Origin: Tenacibaculum aquimarinum
GTDB taxonomy: Bacteria > Bacteroidota > Bacteroidia > Flavobacteriales > Flavobacteriaceae
Direction: 5' to 3'
Assembly: GCF_022478115.1 (NCBI RefSeq)
Contig: NZ_JAKGSC010000001.1
Coordinates: 496,001-560,000, forward strand
DNA length: 64,000 nucleotides
How positions within the stretch are numbered: position 1 is the first letter of the stretch; the number at the start of each line of letters is the position of its first letter. A model generated the notes under the pieces. That model did not search any database. It was not told where the DNA came from and was given only the letters and a program-made list of their open reading frames with translations. The position numbers and the translations under genes were made by a program. This document shows positions 17,316-26,770 of the stretch, one piece after another.

Positions 17316-18464
17316 ATGAAATTCAATACAAAAACAATTCATGGAGGTCAAAGACCAGAAAAGTTAACAGGCGCAATTGTACCGCCAATATTTCAAACGT
17401 CAACCTTTGCACAAACAAGCCTTGAGGAAAATCAAGAATATAATTACTCAAGAGGTTCTAATCCAACAAGAACTGCCTTAGAAGACAGTTTGGCTTCACT
17501 TGAAAACGGAACGCATGGTTTTGCTTTTTCATCAGGTTTAGCAGCAATAGACTGTGTTTTAAGAATATTAAAACCAGGTGATGAAGTTATTGCAGGAAAC
17601 GATTTGTATGGAGGAACTTACAGAATGTTTACCAAGTTATTCGAAAAATACGGATTAGAATTTTCTTATGTTAACATGAATTCTGCAAAAAACGTATCAG
17701 AAGCAATAACAGAAAAAACCAAGTTAATTTGGTTAGAAACACCAACAAATCCATTAATGAAAATTGCCGATATTAAAGCAATTTCATCTGCTGTAAAAAA
17801 AGTTAATCCATCTATTTTAATTGGAGTAGATAACACTTTTGCAACACCTTATTTACAACAACCTTTAAATTTAGGAGCAGATATTGTTATGCATTCAGTA
17901 ACAAAATATTTAGGCGGACACTCCGATGTTTTAATGGGCGCTTTAATTGTAAAGGAAGCAAAACTTGCCGAAGAATTACACTTTATTCAATTTGCAGCAG
18001 GTGCAATTGCTGGTCCAATGGATTCTTTTTTAGCACTTCGTGGAATAAAAACATTACATCTTAGAATGCAGCGTCATTGCGAAAACGCCAAAAGTGTGGC
18101 TACTTTATTAAAAAATCATCCAAAAGCTGGAGTAGTTTATTATCCGGGTCTAGAAGATCATCCAAATTACGAAGTAGCAAAAAAACAAATGAAAGATTTT
18201 GGTGGCGTGGTTTCCTTCAGCTTAAAAGATGAAAGTAAAGAGGCTACATTTAAATTTCTGAAAAATCTAAAGTATTTTACATTAGCAGAATCTTTAGGTG
18301 GTGTAGAAAGTATGGTTAATCATTCTGCAACCATGTCTCATGCATCTATGTCAAAAGCAGCACGTTTAAAAACAGGAATAACTGACTCATTAATTCGATT
18401 AAGTGTAGGTATAGAAGATGTAGATGATTTATTGGCTGATTTAGAAAACGCATTATCTAAATAA
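17316..18464 (+). CDS. Cystathionine gamma-synthase / gamma-lyase (PLP, Cys/Met metabolism)
   Basis: The 382-aa enzyme is full-length for the Cys/Met PLP family: NYSRGSNPTRTALEDSLASLE near residue 44, FSSGLAAIDCVL, DNTFATPYLQQPL, and the PLP lysine in HSVTKYLGGHSDVLMG (about residue 200). Sequence alone does not separate transsulfuration synthase from lyase or methionine gamma-lyase. The lone gene is followed by a terminator. Confidence 0.92.
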   Translation: MKFNTKTIHGGQRPEKLTGAIVPPIFQTSTFAQTSLEENQEYNYSRGSNPTRTALEDSLASLENGTHGFAFSSGLAAIDCVLRILKPGDEVIAGNDLYGGTYRMFTKLFEKYGLEFSYVNMNSAKNVSEAITEKTKLIWLETPTNPLMKIADIKAISSAVKKVNPSILIGVDNTFATPYLQQPLNLGADIVMHSVTKYLGGHSDVLMGALIVKEAKLAEELHFIQFAAGAIAGPMDSFLALRGIKTLHLRMQRHCENAKSVATLLKNHPKAGVVYYPGLEDHPNYEVAKKQMKDFGGVVSFSLKDESKEATFKFLKNLKYFTLAESLGGVESMVNHSATMSHASMSKAARLKTGITDSLIRLSVGIEDVDDLLADLENALSK

Positions 18465-18490
18465 CTGAATTTCAGGTAATAATTATTAGA

Positions 18491-18515
18491 ATACGGCAAA
18501 TGCCGTATTTTTTTT
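18491..18515 (+). terminator. Terminator after cystathionine synthase/lyase
   Basis: An 8-bp stem ATACGGCA/TGCCGTAT with a 2-nt loop is followed by a run of eight T residues. Confidence 0.88.
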
Positions 18516-18565
18516 GCGCTCATTTCAAACTAATTTTGGAGTATTAATTCTAAACTAATTTTATT

Positions 18566-19105
18566 ATGAAAACAAAAATTCTACTTACCTTATTATTAGT
18601 ACCTTTTATTGCTTTTGCACAAATTAAAGGTAAAAAATCGAAAAGTCCTTACAAAACATCTAAAGGAACTGAGTTTAAAGTTGGCGATATTATTCAACTT
18701 AAAAAAGCAAGTAATAACAATAAGTTTGCCTACGTTTATGTAAAAAAATCTGGGTTGTCTTTAGGTAATATTACAAAAGCGGTAAAATCTGTAAGAGATG
18801 TAAAAAACATGAATGTTAATAGTGTTCAGAATATTTCTAATACTTTAGACAACGTAAATAATTTAGCAAATAGCGAATTGGTAAATTCTGCAATGAACCA
18901 ATTAATGGGACAAGCTGTTAGCGCTAGTTATGTAGAAGAAAATGCATTACCAGCAGCTATGGAAGGCTCTAAATTTAAAATAAAGCAGTTTAAAGTGTAT
19001 ACAGATAAAGATACTGGAGATCAAATTGTACACGCAATAGCAAAAGGAGGTGGTAAAAATGTGGCTATTCTTTTAGATTTTGCAGAAAAAATGAATGAAC
19101 TTTAA
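18566..19105 (+). CDS. Secreted protein of unknown function
   Basis: The 179-aa protein has a signal peptide ending near AFAQ (residue 19). A short basic stretch and a possible small beta-domain follow (GTEFKVGDIIQLKKA ... FAYVYVKKS), then a helical middle rich in Asn and Val. The C-terminal part is KFKIKQFKVYTDKDTGDQIVHAIAKGGG. No family recognised. A TAATTTTG -7 box at 18531-18538 lies 27 bases before the start, and a terminator follows, so it is probably a single-gene unit. Confidence 0.8.
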   Translation: MKTKILLTLLLVPFIAFAQIKGKKSKSPYKTSKGTEFKVGDIIQLKKASNNNKFAYVYVKKSGLSLGNITKAVKSVRDVKNMNVNSVQNISNTLDNVNNLANSELVNSAMNQLMGQAVSASYVEENALPAAMEGSKFKIKQFKVYTDKDTGDQIVHAIAKGGGKNVAILLDFAEKMNEL

Positions 19106-19121
19106 ATAAATTCAACAAATA

Positions 19122-19149
19122 AAAAAACCCGCAAAATTGCGGGTTTTTT
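19122..19149. terminator. Bidirectional terminator (18566 gene / sodA)
   Basis: The stem AAAAAACCCGCAA/TTGCGGGTTTTTT with a 2-nt loop lies between convergent genes and is flanked by A and T runs on both sides. Confidence 0.9.
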
Positions 19150-19170
19150 CTATATATAATTTTTTTGAAA

Positions 19171-19779
19171 CTATTTAGCTTCTGCATATCTACGCTCAAC
19201 TTCGTTCCAGTTAATAACGTTAAAAAACGCGTTAATATAATCTGGTCTTCTGTTTTGGTAGTTTAAATAATAAGCATGTTCCCAAACGTCTAATCCTAAA
19301 ATTGGAGTTCCTTCACAAGTTACTCCAGGCATTAATGGATTATCTTGATTTGGAGTAGAACAAACTTCTACTTTTCCTCCAGGAAGTACACATAACCAAG
19401 CCCAACCTGAACCAAATTGAGTTGCTGCAGCTTTAGAAAAAGCATCTTTAAAAGCATCTACATCACCAAAAGCTGATTCAATAGCATCTTTTAATTCTCC
19501 AGATAAACGCCCTTTTCCTTCTGGATTCATTACTGACCAAAATAAAGAGTGATTGTAAAAACCACCTCCGTTATTTCTTACTCCACCATTACTCATGTCT
19601 AAATTAGCAAGAATATCTTCAATAGATTTTCCTTCTAAATCTGTACCGGCAATAGCAGCATTTAATTTTGTTGTGTATCCGTTGTGATGTTTTGTATGGT
19701 GAATTTCCATAGTTCTTGCATCTATATTTGGTTCTAACGCATCATAAGCGTAACCCAATTCTGGTAATTTAAAAGCCAT
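19171..19779 (-). CDS. sodA: Superoxide dismutase, Mn-type
   Basis: The 202-aa enzyme has the Fe/Mn-SOD metal ligands: HHTKHH (first His), NHSLFW, and [18 protein letters not shown] near the C-terminus (Asp and His). Metal-preference positions look Mn-like: [14 protein letters not shown] (Gly at the position where Fe enzymes have Gln) and [10 protein letters not shown] (Gln from the second position). No signal peptide, so cytoplasmic. A good -33/-7 promoter lies about 40-70 bases upstream with a palindrome in its spacer (separate entry). Confidence 0.95.
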   Translation of the reverse strand: MAFKLPELGYAYDALEPNIDARTMEIHHTKHHNGYTTKLNAAIAGTDLEGKSIEDILANLDMSNGGVRNNGGGFYNHSLFWSVMNPEGKGRLSGELKDAIESAFGDVDAFKDAFSKAAATQFGSGWAWLCVLPGGKVEVCSTPNQDNPLMPGVTCEGTPILGLDVWEHAYYLNYQNRRPDYINAFFNVINWNEVERRYAEAK

Positions 19780-19818
19780 AATTTTATATTTTAATGTGTA
19801 ATATTAATAATTGTTCTA

Positions 19819-19849
19819 CAAATTTAACCATAAAAAAATGGTTTTACAA
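19819..19849 (-). promoter_or_regulatory. sodA promoter with palindrome in the spacer
   Basis: On the minus strand, TTG (19847-19849) is followed after 20 bases by a perfect -7 box TAAATTTG (19826-19819). The spacer holds the inverted repeat AACCAT-N6-ATGGTT (19826-19843), so a dimeric regulator bound there would block or bend the promoter. Promoter match is direct; regulation is inferred. Confidence 0.65.
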
Positions 19850-19890
19850 GTAGTTAATGTTTTGATAATCTATAATATAATAGAGAGGAT

Positions 19891-20901
19891 TTATTCTCCA
19901 AACTCTCTCATAAATTCCTCAGCTTTCTCAACCATATTTTTGCTTCCGCATATAAAAGGAACTCTTTGGTGCAATTCAGTTGGTTCTACATCCATTGTTC
20001 TTGTGTAACCATCAGATGATTTTCCATTGGCTTGTTCAGCAATAAATGCAATTGGATTACATTCATATAACAAACGTAATTTACCATTTGGATTTCTTGA
20101 TCCTTTTGGATATAAATAGATACCACCTTTAATCATATTTCTATGAAAATCAGAAACTAAAGAACCAATATATCTACTTGTATAAGGTCTTTCGCCTTCT
20201 TCTTCTTGGCAATATTTTATGTATTTTTTCATCCCTAAAGGAAAGTCTAAATAATTTCCTTCGTTTACAGAATAAATATTTCCATCTTCTGGAAACTCCA
20301 TTTTTGGATGCGATAAGTAAAAAGAACCAATTGCTGGATTTAGAGTGAAGCCATTTACACCATCTCCAGTTGTATATACAAGCATTGTTGAGGTTCCATA
20401 AACCACATAACCAGCAGCAATTTGCTCACTTCCTTTTTGTAAAAAATCTTCTAATTGAACAGGTGTTCCTGTTGGCGTAACACGTCTATATATTGAGAAA
20501 ATGGTTCCTACTGAAACGTTAACATCTATATTTGAAGAACCATCTAATGGATCTATTAAAACAACATATTTGTTTTGATGGTTTTCATCAATACTATTAA
20601 TACTTATAAAACTATCTTCTTCTTCACTAGCAATACCACAAACAATATTTCTTCTTGTTAAAGTTTGAATGAATTTATCGTTTGCGTAAACATCAAGTTT
20701 TTGCTGATCTTCTCCTTGTATATTTGTATCTCCAGCAGCGCCAATAATATCAACTAAACCGGCTTTATTAACTTCATAATTTACCACTTTAGCAGCCAAT
20801 CTAATAGAGTTTAATAAGCTAGAAAGCTCACCAGAACTGTATTTAAAAGAGTGCTGATTTTCAATAATAAATTCACCTAAAGTCTGTTTTTTTACTGCCA
20901 T
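19891..20901 (-). CDS. fbp: Fructose-1,6-bisphosphatase, class I
   Basis: The 336-aa enzyme has the class I FBPase metal site [26 protein letters not shown] (about residues 111-135), the SEEEDSF acidic loop, and the substrate-binding [30 protein letters not shown]. It catalyses the gluconeogenic conversion of FBP to F6P. A CATCTTTG near-consensus -7 box is visible about 35 bases upstream on the minus strand. Confidence 0.96.
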   Translation of the reverse strand: MAVKKQTLGEFIIENQHSFKYSSGELSSLLNSIRLAAKVVNYEVNKAGLVDIIGAAGDTNIQGEDQQKLDVYANDKFIQTLTRRNIVCGIASEEEDSFISINSIDENHQNKYVVLIDPLDGSSNIDVNVSVGTIFSIYRRVTPTGTPVQLEDFLQKGSEQIAAGYVVYGTSTMLVYTTGDGVNGFTLNPAIGSFYLSHPKMEFPEDGNIYSVNEGNYLDFPLGMKKYIKYCQEEEGERPYTSRYIGSLVSDFHRNMIKGGIYLYPKGSRNPNGKLRLLYECNPIAFIAEQANGKSSDGYTRTMDVEPTELHQRVPFICGSKNMVEKAEEFMREFGE

Positions 20902-21051
20902 TTTAAGATATATTTTTACGCATGCTTACAAAGATGCTACTTTTTTTAACAATTACAATGTTTTCAGAATAAAAATGAAGCTATAAATTCTAAACAATTT
21001 TATTAAAATCGTTATAATTTAACATCTATTTTAAGATGAAATCAAATCAAC

Positions 21052-21059
21052 TATCTTTG
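21052..21059 (+). promoter_or_regulatory. -7 box of the GNAT-aspartate kinase unit
   Basis: TATCTTTG matches TAnnTTTG exactly. It lies downstream of an upstream in-frame ATG (21036), so the transcript would begin after that codon. This decides the start of the GNAT gene in favour of ATG 21075. Confidence 0.55.
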
Positions 21060-21074
21060 AAAAAAAATAATGAA

Positions 21075-21557
21075 ATGAGTTTTAAAATTAGAAGCGGACA
21101 ACCTAAAGACATGCAATCTGTATTAGATTTAATAACAGAATTAGCTGTATTTGAAAAGGAGCCTAATGCGGTTGAAGTTACGGTTGATGATTTACTTCGT
21201 GATGGTTTTTCTGAAAACCCTAAATTTAAAACTTTTGTTGCAGAAGAAAATAATGTAATTATTGGAATGGCCCTTTTTTACGAACGTTATTCTACATGGA
21301 AAGGTGTTTCTATTCATTTAGAAGATCTTATGGTTACACAAAGTAAAAGAGGTATTGGAGCTGGTAAAGCTTTATACACCGCAGTTTTAAATTACGCACA
21401 TAAAAACAATTGCAAAAGAGTTGCTTGGGAAGTTTTAGATTGGAATACAAATGCAATTAAATTTTACGAAAACTCAGGTGCAAAAATTTTAAAAGGTTGG
21501 TCTGTTGTTCATATGACAGAAGGAAATTTAGATACATATATAAATGAGAATATTTAA
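21075..21557 (+). CDS. GNAT-family N-acetyltransferase (diamine-acetyltransferase-like)
   Basis: The protein is 160 aa from ATG 21075 (MSFKIRSGQPKDMQSVLDLI). The acetyl-CoA loop is VTQSKRGIGAGKALY (about residues 88-102), and the C-terminal WEVLDWNTNAIKFYENSGAKIL is typical of the spermidine/diamine acetyltransferase group. The substrate is unproven. Its last 14 bp overlap the aspartate kinase start, so the two are translationally linked. Confidence 0.88.
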   Translation: MSFKIRSGQPKDMQSVLDLITELAVFEKEPNAVEVTVDDLLRDGFSENPKFKTFVAEENNVIIGMALFYERYSTWKGVSIHLEDLMVTQSKRGIGAGKALYTAVLNYAHKNNCKRVAWEVLDWNTNAIKFYENSGAKILKGWSVVHMTEGNLDTYINENI

Positions 21558-22788
21558 GTTTGGTGGTGCATCTGTAAAAGATGCCGATAGTGTAAAAAAC
21601 GTAGCTCATGTTTTGCAACAAGAAGGCACAAAAAACACGTTAGTTGTTATTTCTGCTATGGGAAAAATGACAAATGCTTTTGAAAACATAGCGAATTCTT
21701 TTTACCACAAGGAAGTTGTTTTAAAAGAAAATCTTGATTTTGTAATCGAATTTCATAAAGCAATTATTAACGATTTATTTGAAGAAAAACATCAAATAAA
21801 CAATGAAATAGCCCTGCTTTTTGTTGAATTAAGTGGTTTTATGGCTACAAACAAAAATTCTAATTATAATTTTGTTTACGATCAAATTGTAAGTTTTGGT
21901 GAGCTACTTTCAACTAAAATTGTTAGTGCTTATTTAACTGAAATCAATTTATTAAATAATTGGATTGATGTAAGAGATTTAATTAAAACTGACGCTACTT
22001 ATAGAGATGCTAAAGTAAATTGGGAACTTACAGAAGAAAATATTCAACATAAAATAAAAGCAAACACCTTGTACATAACCCAAGGTTTTTTAGGAGGAAA
22101 TAGCAATAACACAACTACACTTGGTAGAGAAGGTTCAGATTATACAGCAGGTATTTTTGCCTATTGTTTAAACGCAGAAAGTGTAACTATTTGGAAAGAT
22201 GTTGATGGCGTTTTAAATGCAGATCCACGCGTTTTTAAAGAAACACAATTGTTAAACCAAATTTCTTATACAGAAGCTATTGAAATGGCATTTTATGGAG
22301 CTTCGGTAATTCATCCCAAAACTTTACAACCTCTAGAAAAAAAGGAAATTCCGCTATATGTTCGTTCATTTATCAATTTAAAAAATAAAGGAACAAAAGT
22401 TAGTAAAGGTGTAAATTTAATGCCGCTTACACCTTGTTTTGTAGTTAAAAATGATCAGATTTTAGTTTCAATATCTGCTAACGATTTCTCGTTTATGGTT
22501 GAAAATAATATTAGTTATATCTTTAAAAAACTACATGAACATAGATTAAAAGTTAACTTAATTCAAAACTCCGCTATAAGTTTTTCTGTTTGTATTGAAG
22601 ACAAGTTTTCTAATTTCGATTCTTTCTATAATGAATTAAAAAACGCATTTAAAATTACATTTCATTCAGAAGTTACTTTATATACCATTCGCCATTTTAA
22701 TGAAAAGTCAGTAAAGAACATTGAAAAAAATGGTAAAGTCCTTTTAAAACAGATAAATAAAGAAACCACTCAAGTAGTAATAAAATAA
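21544..22788 (+). CDS. Aspartate kinase (monofunctional)
   Basis: The 414-aa protein has the aspartokinase N-terminus MRIFKFGGASVKDADSV, the catalytic region TTLGREGSDYTAGIFAY and VTIWKDVDGVLNADPR, and a C-terminal part with ACT-like character, from about residue 300. The family makes beta-aspartyl phosphate at the head of the Lys/Thr/Met/DAP pathway. Feedback regulation by the C-terminal region is a family property, not shown here. It overlaps the GNAT gene by 14 bp. Confidence 0.92.
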   Translation: MRIFKFGGASVKDADSVKNVAHVLQQEGTKNTLVVISAMGKMTNAFENIANSFYHKEVVLKENLDFVIEFHKAIINDLFEEKHQINNEIALLFVELSGFMATNKNSNYNFVYDQIVSFGELLSTKIVSAYLTEINLLNNWIDVRDLIKTDATYRDAKVNWELTEENIQHKIKANTLYITQGFLGGNSNNTTTLGREGSDYTAGIFAYCLNAESVTIWKDVDGVLNADPRVFKETQLLNQISYTEAIEMAFYGASVIHPKTLQPLEKKEIPLYVRSFINLKNKGTKVSKGVNLMPLTPCFVVKNDQILVSISANDFSFMVENNISYIFKKLHEHRLKVNLIQNSAISFSVCIEDKFSNFDSFYNELKNAFKITFHSEVTLYTIRHFNEKSVKNIEKNGKVLLKQINKETTQVVIK

Positions 22789-22839
22789 GTAGTGTAATCT
22801 AATTTTTCATATATTTGTGGTTGCGCCAAATTTAAATTA

Positions 22840-24648
22840 ATGGGATTAGTTACATCAAAGGAAATTGCACAAGTAATAGGATTAGAAAAATGGGGGTTTC
22901 TAGGTACTTTTATTGGTTGGCTTTTAATGAAAGTTACTCGTATTTCTGCTGTTAACAGACTATATGACAATAACAAAGATAAATCTGACTTAGATTTTTT
23001 AAATGGTATTTTAAATGATGCTCAAATAGAATTTGAAATTCCAGAAGACGATTTAAAAAGAATACCTAAAGATGGTGCTTTTATTACAATATCTAACCAT
23101 CCGTTAGGAGGAATTGATGGTGTTTTATTATTAAAACTATTGGTTGAAAAAAGAGCTGATTATAAAATAATTGCTAATTTTTTATTACACAGAGCTGAGC
23201 CTTTAAAGCCTTATATAATGCCTGTAAATCCTTTTGAAAACAGAAAGGATGCAAAATCTAGTATTGCCGGAATTAAAAATTCACTACTACATTTACGTGA
23301 AGGAAAACCTTTAGGTATTTTTCCAGCTGGTGAGGTTTCCACCTATAAAGATGGTGAATTAAAAGTTGATAAACCTTGGGAACAAGGTGCTGTACGTTTA
23401 ATAAAAAAAGCGAAAGTTCCTGTAATTCCAATTTACTTTCATGCTAAAAACAGTAAGCTTTTTTATATACTTTCTAATATTAGTGATACGTTAAGATCTG
23501 CTAAATTACCTTCTGAAGTAATGACACAAAAAAGACGTGTTGTTAAGGTTAGAATAGGGAAACCTATTTCTGTGAAAGATCAAGATACGTATCCAGATAT
23601 TCCTTCTTTTTATGAATTTATCAGGAAGAAAACCTACATGTTGGCAAATCCTTTTCAGAAAACGCCAGTTAAAATTTTATCTTCTCAGAACTTGAAAATT
23701 CCGAAGAAAGCTAAGAAAATTACAGCACAAAGAAGTCCAGAATTATTTCAAAAAGAAATTGACCAACTTAGAGATGATGGAAATCGTTTATTAGCCAGTA
23801 AAAACTACGAAGTGTTTTTTGCAAATGCTAAAGAAATTCCAAACTTATTGCATGAAATTGGTAGAACAAGAGAAATTACTTTTAGAGATGTTGGAGAAGG
23901 AACAAATAAGCCGTTAGATTTAGATAAATATGACAAGTATTATTATCACTTAATTTTATGGGATAGTAATAAAAATTCATTAGTTGGTGCTTATAGAATG
24001 GGTCTTGGTAAAGATATTTTTAAAAAGCATGGAATAAATGGTTTTTACGTGCATTCTTTATTTAGAATTGAGCCAGAATTATATTCTATGATGGAAAACA
24101 CTATAGAATTAGGTAGAGCATATATAGTAAAGGAATACCAGCAAAAACCGATGCCACTGTTTTTATTATGGAAAGGAATTGTACATGTTACGCTTCGTTA
24201 TCCTAAATATAAATATTTAATGGGTGGAGTTAGTATTAGTAATCAGTTTTCAGAATTTTCGAAATCTTTAATGATTGAATTTATGAAATCTCATTATTAT
24301 GATCCGTATGTTGCACAATATATTCATCCAAAGAAAGAATTTAAAGTTCAATTAAAGGACGGTGATAAAGATTTTGTTTTTGATGCTACAAAAGCAGATA
24401 TGCAAAAGTTTGATAAGATTATTGATGAGATTGAACCTGGAGCATTGCGTATACCTGTTTTAATAAAAAAGTACGTAAAACAGAACGCTCGTTTAGTAGC
24501 TTTTAACGTAGATCCAAAATTTAATAATGCAATTGATGGTTTAATGTATATTAAAGTTGCAGACATACCCGAAAGTACTGTTAAACCAGTTATGGAAGAG
24601 TTTCAAGCTGAATTAGAACGCAAAGCACAAGAAGAACTAAATAAATAA
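22840..24648 (+). CDS. Two-domain acyltransferase (PlsC-like N-terminus + GNAT-like C-terminus), OlsF-like
   Basis: The 602-aa protein has an N-terminal lysophospholipid acyltransferase domain (about residues 60-270) with ISNHPLGGIDG, an NHx5D form of the usual HX4D motif, then PAGEVSTYKDGE. The C-terminal half (about 310-560) matches the OlsB-like acyltransferase fold (EIGRTREITFRDVGEGTN ... LGRAYIVKEYQQKP). This is the layout of OlsF, which makes ornithine or related amino-acid lipids; glycine lipids are also possible. A TATATTTG -7 box at 22810-22817 gives a leader of about 20 bases. Confidence 0.85.
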   Translation: MGLVTSKEIAQVIGLEKWGFLGTFIGWLLMKVTRISAVNRLYDNNKDKSDLDFLNGILNDAQIEFEIPEDDLKRIPKDGAFITISNHPLGGIDGVLLLKLLVEKRADYKIIANFLLHRAEPLKPYIMPVNPFENRKDAKSSIAGIKNSLLHLREGKPLGIFPAGEVSTYKDGELKVDKPWEQGAVRLIKKAKVPVIPIYFHAKNSKLFYILSNISDTLRSAKLPSEVMTQKRRVVKVRIGKPISVKDQDTYPDIPSFYEFIRKKTYMLANPFQKTPVKILSSQNLKIPKKAKKITAQRSPELFQKEIDQLRDDGNRLLASKNYEVFFANAKEIPNLLHEIGRTREITFRDVGEGTNKPLDLDKYDKYYYHLILWDSNKNSLVGAYRMGLGKDIFKKHGINGFYVHSLFRIEPELYSMMENTIELGRAYIVKEYQQKPMPLFLLWKGIVHVTLRYPKYKYLMGGVSISNQFSEFSKSLMIEFMKSHYYDPYVAQYIHPKKEFKVQLKDGDKDFVFDATKADMQKFDKIIDEIEPGALRIPVLIKKYVKQNARLVAFNVDPKFNNAIDGLMYIKVADIPESTVKPVMEEFQAELERKAQEELNK

Positions 24649-24667
24649 ATATTTTTTATTTAAAAAC

Positions 24668-24702
24668 AAAAAAGCCAAACTTTAAAAGTTTGGCTTTTTT
24701 TA
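24668..24702. terminator. Bidirectional terminator (acyltransferase / atpC)
   Basis: A long stem AAAAAGCCAAACTTT/AAAGTTTGGCTTTTT lies between convergent genes with A-run and T-run flanks. Confidence 0.9.
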
Positions 24703-24717
24703 TGGGTTTTAACGAAC

Positions 24718-25011
24718 TTAATCCGCTAATACAATTACTTTATTATCTTTCAATTCTAAAGTTCCAGATTTAATGCTTAAAGTTAATACTTTATCATCGT
24801 CTATATGTGGAACAAATTGACCACTTAAGTCATTTAGGACTAAATGCTCTTGTGTATGAACATGAATCTTAACCATTCCTTCCTTTAAAATAGAAACAAC
24901 TGGTGCGTGATTATTCATCATTTGAAAATCACCATTAATTCCAGGTACTGTTACAGAATCAATCTCTGATGAAAATAAAATAGCCTCTGGCGTTACAATT
25001 TCTAAAAACAT
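24718..25011 (-). CDS. atpC: ATP synthase F1 epsilon subunit
   Basis: The 97-aa protein covers only the N-terminal beta-sandwich domain: LEIVTPEAILFSSEIDSVTVPG and GDFQMMNNHAPVVSIL. The C-terminal two-helix domain that inhibits ATP hydrolysis in E. coli (139 aa) is missing, which is usual for Bacteroidota. It follows atpD but is separated by a 79-bp tract of short repeats; the other F-ATPase genes are not in the window. Confidence 0.93.
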   Translation of the reverse strand: MFLEIVTPEAILFSSEIDSVTVPGINGDFQMMNNHAPVVSILKEGMVKIHVHTQEHLVLNDLSGQFVPHIDDDKVLTLSIKSGTLELKDNKVIVLAD

Positions 25012-25020
25012 ATCTCTTTT

Positions 25021-25087
25021 AGTTTTCAGTTCGCAGTTTACAGTTTACAGTCTCACTGAGAACTGAATACTGAATACTGCTTACTAG
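25021..25087. repeat. Short-repeat intergenic element between atpD and atpC
   Basis: The tract consists of variants of CAGTTTACAGT, then TACTGAATACTG units in the complementary sense: AGTTTACAGTTTACAGT on the left and CTGAATACTGAATACTG on the right, so it can fold as an imperfect hairpin. I recall similar CAGTTTTCAGT-type intergenic tracts in other flavobacteria. It lies inside the atpD-atpC unit. Confidence 0.65.
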
Positions 25088-25090
25088 TTT

Positions 25091-26614
<1,524 letters not shown>

Positions 26615-26663
26615 TTAAGTTATTTAATTTATTTTGTGAAGTTTACCTTCACTTTTTGCGGTG

Positions 26664-26671
26664 CAAAGGTA
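26664..26671 (-). promoter_or_regulatory. -7 box upstream of atpD
   Basis: TACCTTTG on the minus strand fits TAnnTTTG exactly and is followed by GCACCGC, a context common at flavobacterial starts. No TTG at 19-20 bases upstream was found, so the -33 element is weak or absent. Confidence 0.55.
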
Positions 26672-26720
26672 GATTTTTTATGACAATATAAAAAGTGTTT
26701 TCAATAGTTTTTATATATGA

Positions 26721-26750
26721 AAAAAGCCTCGCAAATGCGAGGCTTTTAAA
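26721..26750 (-). terminator. Terminator after the OmpA-family gene
   Basis: The stem AAAAGCCTCGCA/TGCGAGGCTTTT with a 2-nt loop is followed on the minus strand by a T-run. It lies between the OmpA gene and the atpD promoter, keeping the two units apart. Confidence 0.88.
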
Positions 26751-26770
26751 ATATTATAATCTAATTAAAA

